From an uncultured Pelagibacteraceae bacterium (GTDB taxonomy: Bacteria > Pseudomonadota > Alphaproteobacteria > Pelagibacterales > Pelagibacteraceae): DNA of 64,000 bases. The stretch lies in contig CACONH010000001.1 of assembly GCA_902628495.1 (NCBI GenBank), positions 310,001 to 374,000 of the forward strand, read 5' to 3'. The position numbers and the translations under genes were made by a program. Within the stretch, counting starts at the first letter, position 1; every line of letters starts with the position of its first letter. The notes under the pieces were generated by a model, which was given only the letters and a program-made list of their open reading frames with translations, was not told where the DNA came from and ran no database searches. Of the stretch, positions 8,681 through 17,092 are shown one piece after another.

Positions 8681-9525
8681 TTTCTGATTAAAGTACCTGA
8701 TCCTTTATCTGAAAAAATTTCAAATAAAATTGAATGTTTTTTTCTACCATCAATTATTGCAACAGCGGTTACTCCATTATTAATAGCGTCTAAACATGTA
8801 TTAATCTTTGGTATCATTCCCTCGGTTATTGTTTCATCTTTGATCATCTCTAAAATTTTGGAAGAAGAAATTTCTTGTATTAGCTTTTTATTTTTATCTA
8901 AAACCCCTTCTACATTAGTCATTAAAAGCAATCTTCTTGATTTGAGCGATTTAGCTATTGCGCCTGCGGCGGTGTCTCCGTTTATATTATAAGTTTGTAG
9001 ATCTTTTCCTAAACCTAAAGGAGAAATTACAGGAATAAAGTTTTTATTTAATATTTTATTAATAACATCAGACTCAATTTTTTTAGGCACACCTACAAAG
9101 CCCAATTCACTTGACTCTGGATCAACATGAATGACATTGTTATTTTTTGTATTAATTGAAACTCCTTTTGTTCCTTTTTCTTCTAATGATTTAACAATGT
9201 CATTATTAAAATCTATAAGAACATTTTCTACAATATTTATAATTTTTTTGTCAGTTACCCTTAAACCTCTTATAAACTTTGATTTGATGTTTGATTTATC
9301 TAATTCTCTTTTTATTCTAGGACCTCCACCATGTACTACAATAACAGAAAGCTCTAACTCATTTAATATTTTTAAATCGGATATAAAATTATTAAAAATT
9401 TCTCTGTCAATAAATACATTACCACCGTATTTTATTACTATTAATTCATTTTTGTATTTCCGAACGTATTTGTGAACTTCCTCAATTGGAGGGCCATCTT
9501 TAGGTAAAATTTTTTCTAGTTCCAT
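8677..9525 (-). CDS. argB: N-acetylglutamate kinase
   Basis: Phosphorylates N-acetyl-glutamate in arginine biosynthesis. The 282-residue protein has the amino-acid-kinase nucleotide loop IVIKYGGNVF (catalytic Lys), VVHGGGPRI for the substrate, FIRGLRVTD and the NINGDTAAGAIAKSL segment with its conserved Asp. RPMT-type arginine inhibition is possible, since the N-terminal extension that mediates hexamer formation in arginine-sensitive enzymes appears present (residues 1-25). It abuts yidC with no spacer. Confidence 0.96.
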   Translation of the reverse strand: MELEKILPKDGPPIEEVHKYVRKYKNELIVIKYGGNVFIDREIFNNFISDLKILNELELSVIVVHGGGPRIKRELDKSNIKSKFIRGLRVTDKKIINIVENVLIDFNNDIVKSLEEKGTKGVSINTKNNNVIHVDPESSELGFVGVPKKIESDVINKILNKNFIPVISPLGLGKDLQTYNINGDTAAGAIAKSLKSRRLLLMTNVEGVLDKNKKLIQEISSSKILEMIKDETITEGMIPKINTCLDAINNGVTAVAIIDGRKKHSILFEIFSDKGSGTLIRK

Positions 9526-11202
9526 TTAAGAAGCGGTTTTAACAGTAGTTCTTTTCATAATTACATACTGTTGGGCCATAGTAAGAATATTGTTTGCGGT
9601 CCAATACAGCACAAGTCCTGATGGAAAAGGAGCTAAAATTATTGTTAAAAATAATGGAAAGAACATAAAAATTTTTTTTTGAATTTCATCTTGAGGGGCT
9701 GGATTTAGTTTCTGCTGCAGCCACATTGTAAAACCCATCATTACGGGAAGAGCCCCAATAATCATGAAAGATGGTGGATCCCATGGAATTAAACCAAATA
9801 AATTAAAAATTGAAGTTGGGTCCTTTTCAGACAAATCTTTTATCCATCCAAAAAATGGCTGATGTCTCATTTCAATTGTTACAAATAACATTTTGTAAAT
9901 TGCAAAGAAGAAGGGTATAGAAATCAAAATTGGCAAACAACCTGATACTGGGTTAATGCCTTCTTTCTTATATAGTTGCATCATTGCCTGTTGTAATTTC
10001 ATTTTATCATCTTTGTGAATTTCTTTTAGACGAGCCATCTCGGGTTGAACTAATTTCATACGGCTCATTGATTTAAAGGCATAATTATTTAATGGAAAAA
10101 ATGCTAATCTTAGACAGACAGTTATTAGTATTATTGCGATCCCATAATTACCTGCGAGTTTAAAGAAATAATCATTTAAAAAAAACAGGGGTTTTACTAT
10201 CCAATAAAACCAACCCCAATCAATTACAAGATCAAACTTTTTAAGGCCTAAACTTTCATTGTAACCATCAATAACATTTACTTCTTTTGCTGCAACAACC
10301 ACATTAACAATATTACTAATTTGAGCATTTGGTTTAGAGTCATAGGAGTCTGTTTCTATGTAGTTTACTTTGAATTTTTCATTATATTCAAAGTCAGCTC
10401 TAAATTTTTTATTTTTTTGTGGAATTATACTTGTTAACCAATATTTGTCAGTTATTCCTAAAAATCCATTATTAGCATTTTTTGAATATTTTTTATCTAA
10501 GATATCTTTGTAATCTTTTTCGATCAGTTGATCATCTAAAACTCCAAGAGGTCCCTCATGTAAAATAAAAAAGTCTATAATTTCTGGAATTTTAGTTCTA
10601 ATAATTTGTGCGTATGGGTAAAAACTATAAATTTTATCTGAACTATTTTTAATTTTTTGTTCTATGGTGAATAAATATTGATTGTCAATTTTTATAATCT
10701 TCTCAAAAGTTAATCCCTGATTATTTTTCCAAACAAGAGTCACATCATCATTTGGCGTAAGTCTTGAATTACCTTCAATTTTCCAAATTGTTTTATTATT
10801 AGGAATATCTATATTTTTATTGTTAGATGCCCAACCAGACTCAATGTAATAACCATTTGAAGTTGATTTGGGATTTAATAAAGTTACGAATTGATCAGAT
10901 TCAAGTTGAGTTTTATATTTTTTGAAAATTAAATCATCTATTGTTGCACCCTTTAATGAAATTGAGCCCTTAACACTCTCATTTTCGAAATAAAATCTAT
11001 CATTTAATTTTAATGCTTCTTCTCTGGAGAGATTGGTAATTTTTTCATTAGTGTCTATATTTGGAGCGTCACTACTATTAACAATTTTTTCTTTTTCTTT
11101 TCTTTTTTTTATTTCTTCCGGTGATGGTTGAAAAAATAAGCTCCACATTACTATGATAGCTAAACTAAGCGATATAGCGGCTATTATATTTTTTGTATCC
11201 AT
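9526..11202 (-). CDS. yidC: Membrane protein insertase YidC
   Basis: Inserts and folds inner-membrane proteins, alone or with SecYEG and SRP. At 558 residues it has the Gram-negative layout: an N-terminal membrane anchor (about residues 7-25), a large periplasmic beta-sandwich (about 60-330), and five C-terminal membrane segments starting at NYGIAIILITVCLRLAFFPL, with the conserved polar MKLQQAMMQLYKKEGINP coil between them. It lies in the classical rpmH-rnpA-yidD-yidC order. Confidence 0.97.
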   Translation of the reverse strand: MDTKNIIAAISLSLAIIVMWSLFFQPSPEEIKKRKEKEKIVNSSDAPNIDTNEKITNLSREEALKLNDRFYFENESVKGSISLKGATIDDLIFKKYKTQLESDQFVTLLNPKSTSNGYYIESGWASNNKNIDIPNNKTIWKIEGNSRLTPNDDVTLVWKNNQGLTFEKIIKIDNQYLFTIEQKIKNSSDKIYSFYPYAQIIRTKIPEIIDFFILHEGPLGVLDDQLIEKDYKDILDKKYSKNANNGFLGITDKYWLTSIIPQKNKKFRADFEYNEKFKVNYIETDSYDSKPNAQISNIVNVVVAAKEVNVIDGYNESLGLKKFDLVIDWGWFYWIVKPLFFLNDYFFKLAGNYGIAIILITVCLRLAFFPLNNYAFKSMSRMKLVQPEMARLKEIHKDDKMKLQQAMMQLYKKEGINPVSGCLPILISIPFFFAIYKMLFVTIEMRHQPFFGWIKDLSEKDPTSIFNLFGLIPWDPPSFMIIGALPVMMGFTMWLQQKLNPAPQDEIQKKIFMFFPLFLTIILAPFPSGLVLYWTANNILTMAQQYVIMKRTTVKTAS

Positions 11203-11204
11203 AA

Positions 11205-11447
11205 TTATTTTTTATTTTTTAAAGGTCTGTAACCTTCACCTCCACCTAAAAATTTAATTGGGTGGCAAGTTATTAGTCTAAGTAACCCTTTAATAGATCC
11301 TTTCAAAGGTCCATAAGTTTTTAAACAATCAATGAAGTAATCTGAACAAGATGGAAAATATCTACAGTTATTTCCTAGCAACGGGGAAATTAGATATTGA
11401 TATAATCTAATAATTTTTATTAATATTATGTTAATAAATTTAATCAT
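11205..11447 (-). CDS. yidD: Membrane protein insertion efficiency factor YidD
   Basis: A small amphipathic membrane-associated protein that assists YidC-dependent insertion. The family core is complete: YQYLISPLLGNNCRYFPSCSDY, then GPLKGSIKGLLRLITCHPI and the terminal GGGEGYRPL. The ATG at 11447 gives 80 residues and overlaps the rnpA stop by eight bases. A longer frame starting 42 bases upstream would add a non-conserved segment and overlap rnpA further, so I prefer the shorter form. Confidence 0.93.
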   Translation of the reverse strand: MIKFINIILIKIIRLYQYLISPLLGNNCRYFPSCSDYFIDCLKTYGPLKGSIKGLLRLITCHPIKFLGGGEGYRPLKNKK

Positions 11448-11784
11448 AAATTTTTTTAAAATCCACAAGCATTGTTTCTTTAATATCACTGTACTTACTA
11501 TCTAAAACATTTTTTTTAGCAATAATTAAGTATGAATATTTTAAATTTATTTTTATAGATTTAAGAATATAATTAATTATATTTTTTAATCTTCTTTTAA
11601 TTTTGTTTCTTTGAACTGCTCTTCCAAGTTTTCTTTTAGTAATAATACTTAGATTTAATTTATTATTGTTTTTATTTGTCAACTTTTTAAAAAAAATTGT
11701 AGAATAATGATTATTTATTTTCTTACCAGATAAAATTTTTTTGAAATCTTCATTTTTAGAAAGACTTAAAATTTTAATACCCAT
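11440..11784 (-). CDS. rnpA: Ribonuclease P protein component
   Basis: The protein subunit that binds the RNase P RNA and positions pre-tRNA 5' leaders. The RNR-type basic motif is KRKLGRAVQRNKIKRRLKNI (about residues 50-69), preceded by the SLSKNEDFKKILSGKK start typical of RnpA. The protein is 114 residues and very lysine rich. Its ATG overlaps the rpmH stop codon by one base (TAATG), and it overlaps yidD downstream. Confidence 0.95.
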   Translation of the reverse strand: MGIKILSLSKNEDFKKILSGKKINNHYSTIFFKKLTNKNNNKLNLSIITKRKLGRAVQRNKIKRRLKNIINYILKSIKINLKYSYLIIAKKNVLDSKYSDIKETMLVDFKKIYD

Positions 11785-11918
11785 TATACGGTTAGTTTTT
11801 TTCTACCTTTTTTCCTTCTCCTTGATAGTAGTTTTCTACCACCTTTTGTTTTCATTTTAGATCTGAAGCCGTGACGCCTTTTTCTAACAAGTCTGCTTGG
11901 TTGATATGTTCTTTTCAT
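11784..11918 (-). CDS. rpmH: 50S ribosomal protein L34
   Basis: A 44-codon gene translated [20 protein letters not shown] and continuing with [24 protein letters not shown]; this is unmistakable L34. It sits at the head of the rpmH-rnpA-yidD-yidC-argB cluster. The stop TAA shares its last base with the rnpA ATG. The 84 bases between its start and the divergent gene at 12003 must hold both promoters. Confidence 0.97.
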   Translation of the reverse strand: MKRTYQPSRLVRKRRHGFRSKMKTKGGRKLLSRRRKKGRKKLTV

Positions 11919-12002
11919 AGGTAAAATTAAATACTAAAATTTTGGGTAGTTATAGAAAATATATATGTATAAGTACAGAAAATTTTTATAATACTTCAGC
12001 AT

Positions 12003-12719
12003 ATGGAAAATACAAAAAAATTAAAAATTTATTTAGGTATTTCTTATATAATTTTGATATCCACATTCTTATATTATTTTTTTAGTAAATTTTCTTTACA
12101 AGAAGTATCAAGTTATGAGTTTATAAAAAACAATGTTGACTACTTTTCTAATCTAAAAAATAAGAATTACTTTACATTAATCATAACTTTTTTTTTCTTT
12201 GTAGTTATTTGGGTTTTGTTGCTGGGATTTGGTTCACCAGTCGCTTTAGCATCAGGTTTCATATTTGGAAAATGGATTGGTACAATCCTAATCGCGATAT
12301 CTTTATCTATCGGTTCTTTATTATTATATTTAATTACTATTTTCTTTTTCAAAAATTTGGTTCACCAAAAACTTGGTAATAGAATGGTTTTCTTAAAAGA
12401 GTTATTTAACAAAAATGAATTTTTATATTTTTTAGTTTATAGATTTATCGGAGGAATACCTTTTTTTATAGCTAATACACTTCCTGTAATATTTAATATC
12501 AAAATAAAAAATTATTTTTTTGGAACTTTAATTGGGATGATTCCTCAATTGTTTATTATAGTTTCAATTGGCAGCGGTCTTGAAAAAATTATTGATGCTA
12601 ATACTGCTCCACCTTCATTTTTTGAAATAATTTTTTCTAAAGATATATATTTACCTCTTATAGCTTTCTTGTTCATAGTAATTATTAGCGTTTTTTTGAA
12701 AAAGAAATTGTATAAATAA
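12003..12719 (+). CDS. VTT-domain (TVP38/TMEM64, DedA-like) membrane protein
   Basis: A 238-residue inner-membrane protein with about six hydrophobic segments. The family signature is GFGSPVALASGFIFGKWIGT (about residues 76-95), followed by the second half YRFIGGIPFFIANTLPVIFNIKIKNYF, matching the VTT domain shared with TVP38/TMEM64 and DedA proteins. Relatives are linked to lipid scrambling or membrane homeostasis; the specific role here is unknown. It is divergent from rpmH and ends seven bases before a convergent tRNA-Thr gene. Confidence 0.8.
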   Translation: MENTKKLKIYLGISYIILISTFLYYFFSKFSLQEVSSYEFIKNNVDYFSNLKNKNYFTLIITFFFFVVIWVLLLGFGSPVALASGFIFGKWIGTILIAISLSIGSLLLYLITIFFFKNLVHQKLGNRMVFLKELFNKNEFLYFLVYRFIGGIPFFIANTLPVIFNIKIKNYFFGTLIGMIPQLFIIVSIGSGLEKIIDANTAPPSFFEIIFSKDIYLPLIAFLFIVIISVFLKKKLYK

Positions 12720-12725
12720 AATAAT

Positions 12726-12801
12726 TGGTGCCCCTTGCCCGACTTGCACGGACGGCTTTTTCCTTACCATGGAAATACTCTACTACCTGAGTTAAAGGGG
12801 C
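12726..12801 (-). tRNA. tRNA-Thr (GGT anticodon), CCA encoded
   Basis: The minus strand folds as a complete 76-base cloverleaf: acceptor GCCCCTT/AAGGGGC, D stem ACTC/GAGT, anticodon stem TTTCC/GGAAA with loop ATGGTAA (anticodon GGT, Thr), T stem GTCCG/CGGGC with one G-U pair, discriminator A and encoded CCA. The T-loop is TGCAAGT, so position 55 is G rather than the near-universal U. The D-loop AGGTAGTA carries A at 18 instead of G. The gene is convergent with the VTT gene only seven bases away. Confidence 0.93.
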
Positions 12802-12900
12802 TTCTAAGGAATGATAAATTTACTGTATAAAATTAATTTTTTCAAATTATTGCCTTATTTTTTTTTTTTAATATAAGTATAATTTTTGTTAAGGAAATTT

Positions 12901-13095
12901 ATGGGAATTCACTACGATTATAAATCTACAAGAGGTGCCAAAGCTATGGAGAAGCAAGCTAAAAGAGAAAAAAAGCTTGCCGAGAAAAGAGCAAAAAAAC
13001 AACTTAAGTCTGGCTTAAATAAAAAAGAGGAAGAAACAATTCCTATCGATCAAGTAGTCACATTAGAGCACTTAACAAATCCTGAAAAAAAATAA
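12901..13095 (+). CDS. Small basic protein of unknown function
   Basis: A 64-residue, lysine/alanine-rich protein starting MGIHYDYKSTRGAKAMEKQA. It then runs through an uninterrupted charged helix-like stretch (roughly residues 15-45, rich in K, R, E and A) and ends in DQVVTLEHLTNPEKK. AAGGAAATTT lies before the ATG at 12901; a TTG five codons upstream is a less likely start. I do not recognise a family. The composition suggests RNA or ribosome association, but that is inference. It precedes the small ORF at 13101 by five bases. Confidence 0.6.
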   Translation: MGIHYDYKSTRGAKAMEKQAKREKKLAEKRAKKQLKSGLNKKEEETIPIDQVVTLEHLTNPEKK

Positions 13096-13100
13096 AAAGA

Positions 13101-13214
13101 ATGAATAACAAAAGAAAGCCCACAAAGCTTGATCTTGAAAGGGCTTTACGTCAAAACTTAAGAAAAAGAAAAATTTTTAAAAAACCAAAAAAAAAAAATG
13201 ATACTAAACGATAA
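13101..13214 (+). CDS. Very small basic protein (37 aa), unknown function
   Basis: A 37-codon ORF, MNNKRKPTKLDLERALRQNL followed by RKRKIF and a poly-lysine tail. It starts five bases after the preceding gene and ends 17 bases inside dcd in another frame. The LDLERALRQNLRKRK segment predicts an amphipathic basic helix. Short proteins of this layout recur next to dcd-like genes in related genomes as far as I recall, but I cannot verify that here. The frame crosses an A12 run (13187-13198), so its C-terminus depends on exact homopolymer length. Confidence 0.5.
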   Translation: MNNKRKPTKLDLERALRQNLRKRKIFKKPKKKNDTKR

Positions 13215-13749
13215 ACAAATAATAAAGTTATCAGAAGAGGAAGAAATGATAACACCTTTCGTCTCAGAAAGTATATCAAAAGGCATAAGTCACGGTCTTA
13301 ACTCTTTTGGTTATGATTTAAGATGCGGCACAGAATTTAAAATATTTACAAATATAAAAGGTGCCACAGCTGACCCAAAAAATTTCAGTGAGGATAATTT
13401 TGTGACAGTTAAAGGTGAAGAGTTCATATTAATACCTCCAAATTCATTTGCACTAGCAAGTAGTTTAGAATATTTTAAAATGCCAAGAAATGTTACAGGA
13501 CTTGTTACAGCTAAATCTACTTATGCAAGATGTGGATTAGGTACTCCTCCAACAGTTTTAGAAGCAGGATGGCATGGAAATTTAGTTTTAGAGTTTTCTA
13601 ATCACACAAGTAATTCTATAAAACTTTATGCTAATAGTGGCGCTGCACAGATATTATTTTTTAAAGGAGATCAACCGGAGGTTTCTTACTCAGATAGAAA
13701 AGGTAAGTATCAAGGCCAAGTTGGAATTACTCTAGCAAAATCAAAATAA
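13198..13749 (+). CDS. dcd: dCTP deaminase
   Basis: Deaminates dCTP to dUTP, feeding dTTP synthesis. The 183-residue protein has the family segments SFGYDLRCG near residue 38, VTAKSTYARCGLGTPPTVLEAGWHGNLVLEFSN (about 102-134, with the catalytic Glu) and the C-terminal GKYQGQVGITLAKSK lid. The start overlaps the preceding 37-codon ORF. murA begins immediately after the stop codon, indicating one operon. Confidence 0.96.
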   Translation: MILNDKQIIKLSEEEEMITPFVSESISKGISHGLNSFGYDLRCGTEFKIFTNIKGATADPKNFSEDNFVTVKGEEFILIPPNSFALASSLEYFKMPRNVTGLVTAKSTYARCGLGTPPTVLEAGWHGNLVLEFSNHTSNSIKLYANSGAAQILFFKGDQPEVSYSDRKGKYQGQVGITLAKSK

Positions 13750-15018
13750 ATGAAAAGATTTTTAATAAATGGCCCTAATAAAGGTGTTAAGGGTGAAATT
13801 AATGTAAGTGGCGCTAAAAATTCTTGTTTGCCTTTAATGGCAGCTTCTATTTTGTTCAAGAAAAAAGTTATTTTGAGAAATGTACCTTTTGTTAATGATG
13901 TTTTAACTATGAAAGATTTGCTCATATCTTTAGGTTCAAAAGTTGAGCTCATAAAAGAAAAAAAAATTATTAAAATAATAAATAATAAGAAACATAAATT
14001 AATTGTTCCATATAATTTAGTTTCCACTATGAGAGCGGGAGTTTTAACAATGGGACCTTTATTAGCCAGATATCCAAAAAGTAAAATTAGAGTTGCTTTA
14101 GGCGGAGGTTGCGCTTTAGGTATTAGAGATACTTCTTGGCATCTTTCAGGATTTAAAAGTCTCGGTGCAGATAATATTCTTAAGAGAGGTTATGTAAACA
14201 TTTACTCAAAAAATGGTTTAAAAGGAAATATTTTTAAATTTCCAAAAGTAACTGTTACAGGAAGTTCAAATTTGATAATGGCTTCAGTGCTTATAAAAGG
14301 CGAACATATAATCAAAAATATTTCAATAGAACCAGAAGTAAAAGATTTGATTAAATTTTTAAATAATTCTGGAGCTAAAATAAAGTTTATTGGAAAAAGA
14401 TCTATAAAAATTCAAGGGGTTAGTGAGCTTGTAAATGGTGATCACACCATTATAGGTGATAGAATTGAAGCTTTTAGTTATTTATGTGTCGCCGCTATAA
14501 CTAACGGTAGAATCAAAGTAAAAAAAATTGATCCCAAATACTTATATACAGAATTAAGAATTTTAAAAAAAATCGGATATAAAATAGAAATAAATGGGAA
14601 TTCAATCATGATTTCACCAGGTAAAAAAATAAAACCAACATCAATTAAAACTGGTCCTTGGCCAAAATTCGCTACCGACAACATGCCAATTATCCTTGCA
14701 GTCTTAACTAAGGTGTCCGGAAAAAGTGTAATTGAAGAAACTGTATTCTCCAATAGATTTATGGCAGTACCAGAGTTAAAAAGAATGGGTGCAAAAATAT
14801 CAATAAAAAAAAATAGGGCATTTATTATTGGACAAAAAAAACTAAATGCTGCTGATTGTATTTCATCAGATTTAAGAACTACATTTTCAATAATTTTAGG
14901 AGCAATATCGGCCGAGGGATCTTCTACAATATCTAGAATTTATCATGGTTTGAGAGGTTATGAAAACTTACAAATCAAGCTCAAAAAATTGGGTATTAAA
15001 ATTAAATTAAAAAAATAA
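13750..15018 (+). CDS. murA: UDP-N-acetylglucosamine 1-carboxyvinyltransferase
   Basis: Catalyses the first committed step of peptidoglycan synthesis, adding enolpyruvate from PEP to UDP-GlcNAc. The 422-residue protein starts with the GPNKGVKGEINVSGAKNSCLPLM signature (conserved Lys and Asn of the active site). GGGCALGIR near residue 120 holds the PEP-binding cysteine, the fosfomycin target, and the C-terminal part has SSDLRTTFSIIL. It starts directly after dcd and shares its last base with the DUF2948 start (AATG). Confidence 0.96.
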   Translation: MKRFLINGPNKGVKGEINVSGAKNSCLPLMAASILFKKKVILRNVPFVNDVLTMKDLLISLGSKVELIKEKKIIKIINNKKHKLIVPYNLVSTMRAGVLTMGPLLARYPKSKIRVALGGGCALGIRDTSWHLSGFKSLGADNILKRGYVNIYSKNGLKGNIFKFPKVTVTGSSNLIMASVLIKGEHIIKNISIEPEVKDLIKFLNNSGAKIKFIGKRSIKIQGVSELVNGDHTIIGDRIEAFSYLCVAAITNGRIKVKKIDPKYLYTELRILKKIGYKIEINGNSIMISPGKKIKPTSIKTGPWPKFATDNMPIILAVLTKVSGKSVIEETVFSNRFMAVPELKRMGAKISIKKNRAFIIGQKKLNAADCISSDLRTTFSIILGAISAEGSSTISRIYHGLRGYENLQIKLKKLGIKIKLKK

Positions 15019-15419
15019 TGTCCAAAAAATATTTAGCTAAAATTTTAGCAAGAGATTTGAATGGATTAAACCTAATTTCTTTATATTGTCATAAATCAAT
15101 TTTAAAAATATCAGATATTAAATTTCTAAAAGAAAATAAGATTTTTCTACTATCTCTACAAAGAAACTCAATTAAAACAAAAAATAAAAATAAAGTATTG
15201 AGCATATGTAAATTCGAATTTATTGATCAAGCTAAGTCAAAAAATATAAATCAATATTCATTAAAAAAAGATTTGTCACTTCTTGCCATAGATACTATTA
15301 AAACAAAAAAAGGCTTCGAATTTAATTTGTTATTTTCTAATAATGGCTTTATAACGTTATCCTCGGAAATTATAGAAGTTACACTTGAAGATTTAAAAGA
15401 AATTAAAAATGACTTATAA
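15018..15419 (+). CDS. DUF2948 family protein
   Basis: A 133-residue conserved alphaproteobacterial protein of unknown function, recognised by its ARDLNGLNLISLYCHKSILKISDIKFLKENKIFLLSLQR beginning and the final LSSEIIEVTLEDLKEI, and by its standard place between murA and hisD. It overlaps hisD by 11 bases, so translation is likely coupled. No catalytic motif is visible. Confidence 0.8.
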   Translation: MSKKYLAKILARDLNGLNLISLYCHKSILKISDIKFLKENKIFLLSLQRNSIKTKNKNKVLSICKFEFIDQAKSKNINQYSLKKDLSLLAIDTIKTKKGFEFNLLFSNNGFITLSSEIIEVTLEDLKEIKNDL

Positions 15420-16689
15420 ATTAAACGCAAACAGTAAAAATTTTCAAAAGGACCTAATAAAAAAAATAAATAAGAGGTCAGTTTTTTCTGACAGGGATTA
15501 TAATATTGCAAAAAAAATCGTTTTAGATGTAAAAAGAAATGGGGATAAAGCAGTACTTAAATATGAAAAAAAATTCAATAAAAATAAAAAGCTTAAGTCA
15601 AGCTACGAAAATATAACTAGAAATATTAAAAGATTAGATCCAAAAGTAAAAAAATCTATAGATTTCGCATTTCATAGAATTTTATTATTTCATAAAAATC
15701 AAAAGTCGAAAGATATTAAATTTTCAGATAGTTTGAATAATAAAATTGATTACAAGTACAAACCTTTGAATTCTGTTGGGATTTATATACCCGGTGGCAA
15801 TGCAAGTTTTCCATCTACAGTTTTAATGAATGCAATTCCTGCTATGCTTGCAGGTGTCAAAAGAATTGTTATTGCAAATCCTGTAAGAGATAAAGATCAA
15901 AGTGCTGCTGTTTTATATGCAGCCAAAAAATGTGGTGTAAGAGAAATTTATAGAGTGGGTGGAGCACAAGCAATAGCTGCACTTACTTATGGAACAAAGA
16001 CAATTAAACGAGTAGATAAAATAGTTGGACCTGGAAATATTTATGTTGCAGCAGCGAAAAAAATAGTTTTTGGTGAAGTTGGTATCGATATGATTGCCGG
16101 CCCATCAGAAATAACAGTCGTCGCAGACAAAAGCTCAAACGTAAAATGGGTTGCAGCAGATTTAATTGGTCAAGCAGAACATGATATTAATGCTCAATGT
16201 ATCCTTATCTCAAAGAATAAAGGATTAATCGATAAAGTCCAAAAGGAATTAAAAATACAGTTGCAAAGTTTGCCACGTAAAAAAATTGCATCAGGAAGCT
16301 TGAAAAAAAATGGTTTATTAATTTTTGCAAATTCGGATAAAAAAATTTCAGATATTATAAACATTATAGCGCCAGAACATTTAGAACTTAGTGTGGATAA
16401 ATATAAATCTATTTTAAAAAATGTAAAAAATGCGGGATCGATATGTACTGGGAAATTTTCAGCAATGGCCGTAACGGATTATTGTGCGGGCAGTAATCAC
16501 ACTTTACCAACTCACTCCTCTGCAAAATTTTTCAGCGGATTGTCTGTTTTTGATTTTTTTAAAAGAATTTCTTATATAAACTTATCAAAAAAGGGTATTG
16601 AAACTATTGGTGAAAAAGTTATAAATCTTGCAACTTATGAAGGTTTAGACGGGCACGCTAAATCGGTTAAATTAAGAATAGGAGAATAA
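15409..16689 (+). CDS. hisD: Histidinol dehydrogenase
   Basis: Oxidises L-histidinol to L-histidine in two NAD+-dependent steps, the end of histidine synthesis. The 426-residue protein carries VGIYIPGGNASFPSTVLMNA, IYRVGGAQAIAALTYGT, VGPGNIYVAAAKK, the zinc/active-site IAGPSEITVVAD and IGQAEHDINAQ, and the IAPEHLEL and NAGSICTGKFSA segments. The start overlaps the upstream gene. It is the only his gene in this operon; hisS, hisZ and hisG follow 1 kb later. Confidence 0.97.
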   Translation: MTYKLNANSKNFQKDLIKKINKRSVFSDRDYNIAKKIVLDVKRNGDKAVLKYEKKFNKNKKLKSSYENITRNIKRLDPKVKKSIDFAFHRILLFHKNQKSKDIKFSDSLNNKIDYKYKPLNSVGIYIPGGNASFPSTVLMNAIPAMLAGVKRIVIANPVRDKDQSAAVLYAAKKCGVREIYRVGGAQAIAALTYGTKTIKRVDKIVGPGNIYVAAAKKIVFGEVGIDMIAGPSEITVVADKSSNVKWVAADLIGQAEHDINAQCILISKNKGLIDKVQKELKIQLQSLPRKKIASGSLKKNGLLIFANSDKKISDIINIIAPEHLELSVDKYKSILKNVKNAGSICTGKFSAMAVTDYCAGSNHTLPTHSSAKFFSGLSVFDFFKRISYINLSKKGIETIGEKVINLATYEGLDGHAKSVKLRIGE

Positions 16690-16692
16690 TAT

Positions 16693-16908
16693 TTGTCAAA
16701 GCAAGACTCTTTAGAATTTAAAGGAAAGGTTATAGATCTTTTACCTAATGCAATGTTTAGAGTAAAGCTGGAAAATAATCATATTGTAACTGCACACACT
16801 GCAGGGAAGCTAAGAAAAAATAGAATTAGGGTTTTGCAAGGAGATAATGTTACAGTAGAAGTTACCCCCTACGATTTAACAAAAGGGCGTATCATATTTA
16901 GATTTTAA
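16693..16908 (+). CDS. infA: Translation initiation factor IF-1
   Basis: A 71-residue S1-like OB-fold protein that occupies the ribosomal A site during initiation. The sequence matches IF-1 throughout ([46 protein letters not shown]). The start codon is TTG, preceded by GGAG at 16681-16684. The stop codon is separated from the 5' end of tRNA-Phe by one base, so the mRNA 3' end is probably set by RNase P cleavage. Confidence 0.96.
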   Translation: MSKQDSLEFKGKVIDLLPNAMFRVKLENNHIVTAHTAGKLRKNRIRVLQGDNVTVEVTPYDLTKGRIIFRF

Positions 16909-16909
16909 T

Positions 16910-16984
16910 GGCCTTGTAGCTCAGTAGTAGAGCAGTACCCTGAAAAGGTATGTGTCGTAAGTGCGATTCTTACCAAGGCCACCA
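16910..16984 (+). tRNA. tRNA-Phe (GAA anticodon), CCA encoded
   Basis: A 75-base cloverleaf: acceptor GGCCTTG/CAAGGCC, D stem GCTC/GAGC, anticodon stem GTACC/GGTAT with loop CTGAAAA (GAA, Phe), T stem GTAAG/CTTAC, discriminator A and CCA. The D-loop is a short AGTAGTA and the T-loop TGCGATT. Position 18 is therefore A and position 55 is G, the same joint departure as in the tRNA-Thr of this window. It lies one base after infA. Confidence 0.94.
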
Positions 16985-17068
16985 CTAAAGTGACATTAAG
17001 TCAATTTAAATTGCTTGCATTAAATTTAGAAATCTAATAACAACCCGTTAAAGCTTAATAAGCTTAAG

Positions 17069-17074
17069 TATAAT
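17069..17074 (+). promoter_or_regulatory. csp: Possible -10 element for the cold shock gene
   Basis: A perfect TATAAT sits 19 bases before the csp ATG, after an AAGCTTAATAAGCTT inverted repeat (17051-17065). No convincing -35 is visible. If used, the leader would be only about a dozen bases, unlike the long cspA leaders of enterobacteria. GAAAGAG just before the ATG may be the ribosome-binding site. Confidence 0.35.
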
Positions 17075-17092
17075 AACTAACGAAAGAGTAAA

